Shown: positions 41,065 through 41,896 of the stretch, in pieces
Layout of the letters: every line of letters begins with the position of its first letter
Numbering within the stretch: the stretch's first letter is position 1
Source: Alphaproteobacteria bacterium
GTDB lineage: Bacteria > Pseudomonadota > Alphaproteobacteria > Elsterales > Elsteraceae
Assembly (NCBI GenBank): GCA_004292755.1
Contig: RDXE01000064.1
Coordinates: 1-41,896, forward strand
Reading direction: 5' to 3'
DNA: 41,896 nucleotides
Program-made: the position numbers and the translations under genes
The notes under the pieces: generated by a model
Told to the model about the DNA's origin: nothing
The model's database searches: none
What the model saw: only the letters and a program-made list of their open reading frames with translations

Positions 41065-41896
41065 ATGGCCGTCGCTCGCCGCGCCAAACCCGGTCTGTTG
41101 CCCCCCGGTGCCTGGGTCACCATCCGGCGCCGGATTGGCGAGGTGGCGGGCTTGAGCCTGTTGATCCTGGCAGTGGTGCTGCTGCTGGCTTGGCTGTCCT
41201 ATCACGCCACCGATCCCTCGCCGCTGCGCGCAGCACCGGGGCCGGTGAACAATCTGATGGGCGGCTTCGGCGCCGCTGTTACCGATGTTGGCATCCAAAC
41301 CTTCGGCTGGGGCTATCTGGTCGGTGTGTTCATCCTGACCGCCTGGGGCTGGCGGCTGTTCGTTCAGCGCGGCTTGACCAAGCCGATGCTGCGGGTGGTG
41401 CTGTTCCCCGTCACCATGCTCGCCGCTGCATTGGCCTTCGGTGCAGTCCCCCTGGCGGCAATCCCAGAATTGCCGGGCGGCCCTGGTGGGGCGGCTGGCC
41501 GCATGTTGTTCATCCATGTGGAGCGGCTGGGGCCGATCCTGGGTGGCTTGTCGGCTGGCACCCTGGGCCTGGCCGCTGCCGGTGTCGCCGCCATCCTGCT
41601 GATCTTCACCCTGGGGTTCAGCCCGCGGGAGTGGCGCGATGCGGGTGTCTCCGGGGCGGTTGGCGTGGCGCGCGGCTGGGTTGCCACCACCCGCGCCGCC
41701 GTGACTGGCTGGCGCGCCACCGTCCGCGAGGTAAGCCACGTCGCTGAGCAAATCCGCGAGGCGATTCCGGAGCCGAAACCCTCACCCGTCGATCCTCGGA
41801 TTGAGCGGCCGGCTGCGGTTCCACCGCCAAAGCCGCAGACGACCCCGGCGCCCGCGCCTGCCCCTCTGGTTGCGGCTCCAGCGGCGGCAGCCCCTG
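41065..41896 (+). CDS. ftsK: DNA translocase FtsK, N-terminal part (cut by window edge)
   Basis: The first 277 residues of an FtsK-type protein. After a basic start, a membrane segment at about 28-48 is followed by the diagnostic periplasmic loop Y-H-A-T-D-P-S (about 49-55) and N-N-L-M-G-G-F-G-A-A-V-T-D (about 66-78). Further membrane segments lie at about 83-98, 110-130 and 160-185. From about 240 on, the sequence is Pro/Ala-rich, the FtsK linker. The motor and gamma domains lie beyond the window. FtsK anchors at the septum and pumps DNA during chromosome segregation. ATG 41065 lies 2 bp after the aminotransferase stop, indicating co-transcription, an order common in this lineage. Confidence 0.9.
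   Translation, partial: MAVARRAKPGLLPPGAWVTIRRRIGEVAGLSLLILAVVLLLAWLSYHATDPSPLRAAPGPVNNLMGGFGAAVTDVGIQTFGWGYLVGVFILTAWGWRLFVQRGLTKPMLRVVLFPVTMLAAALAFGAVPLAAIPELPGGPGGAAGRMLFIHVERLGPILGGLSAGTLGLAAAGVAAILLIFTLGFSPREWRDAGVSGAVGVARGWVATTRAAVTGWRATVREVSHVAEQIREAIPEPKPSPVDPRIERPAAVPPPKPQTTPAPAPAPLVAAPAAAAP

Noticed and set aside
1-41896. CRISPR arrays, tRNA/rRNA genes, insertion sequences, prophage
   Set aside because: Reading both strands I found no regularly spaced repeats, no transposase or integrase, and no tRNA- or rRNA-like sequence.

Overview
The window reads as ordinary chromosome of a high-GC, Gram-negative alphaproteobacterium, most likely Rhodospirillales-like. This is inferred from gene content and order (argD-argF-hslO, aminotransferase followed by ftsK, complex I NDUFA9-like gene, paired COG0523 GTPases with a WD40 protein) and from outer-membrane components. 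I see no rRNA, tRNA, CRISPR, insertion sequence or phage gene.

Region 1 (1-9623) is the most interesting. A rightward cluster encodes at least two, probably three, tandem ceramide-glucosyltransferase-like GT21 enzymes, a membrane-anchored short-chain reductase and a GNAT-fold protein resembling bacterial ceramide synthase. It meets, tail to tail with a 6 bp gap, a leftward operon. That operon encodes a DevB-like adaptor, a DevC-like permease, an ABC ATPase carrying a C-terminal cyclic-nucleotide-binding domain, serine palmitoyltransferase and a fatty-acid 2-hydroxylase-like enzyme. Together they outline a route: serine + acyl thioester to 3-ketosphinganine, reduction, N-acylation to (dihydro)ceramide, 2-hydroxylation, glycosylation, and export by a DevBCA-type pump of the kind that exports heterocyst glycolipids in cyanobacteria. 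The pump may be gated by a cyclic nucleotide.

Region 2 (10063-11262) is a divergent MerR regulator / CDF-type metal exporter pair with a textbook MerR promoter. Region 3 (11347-17973) holds a class I aminotransferase, a small membrane protein and a complete branched-chain amino-acid ABC transporter (LivMHFG leftward, LivK rightward). Region 4 (18029-24057) is leftward: an NDUFA9-like epimerase, then an overlapping operon of COG0523 GTPase, WD40 protein, second COG0523 GTPase, Gdx-type SMR exporter and a GT-A-like glycosyltransferase, plus a ParA-like ATPase.

Region 5 (24247-29956) is rightward: argD, argF, hslO, a degenerate EAL protein and a PilZ-CheR fusion. Region 6 (29953-35967) is a leftward set: LysR regulator, DUF1445 protein, TRAP transporter (DctP, DctQ, DctM) and an AEC-family carrier, probably for uptake and turnover of an organic or amino acid. 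Region 7 (36113-41896) has a TetR regulator divergent from a Sel1-like lipoprotein, a PlpD-type patatin with its own outer-membrane barrel, a DapC-like aminotransferase with a suspicious 5' end, and the 5' part of ftsK, cut by the window edge.

Start sites were chosen from ribosome-binding sites, gene overlaps and family N-termini. No database search was possible, so family names rest on recognised motifs.
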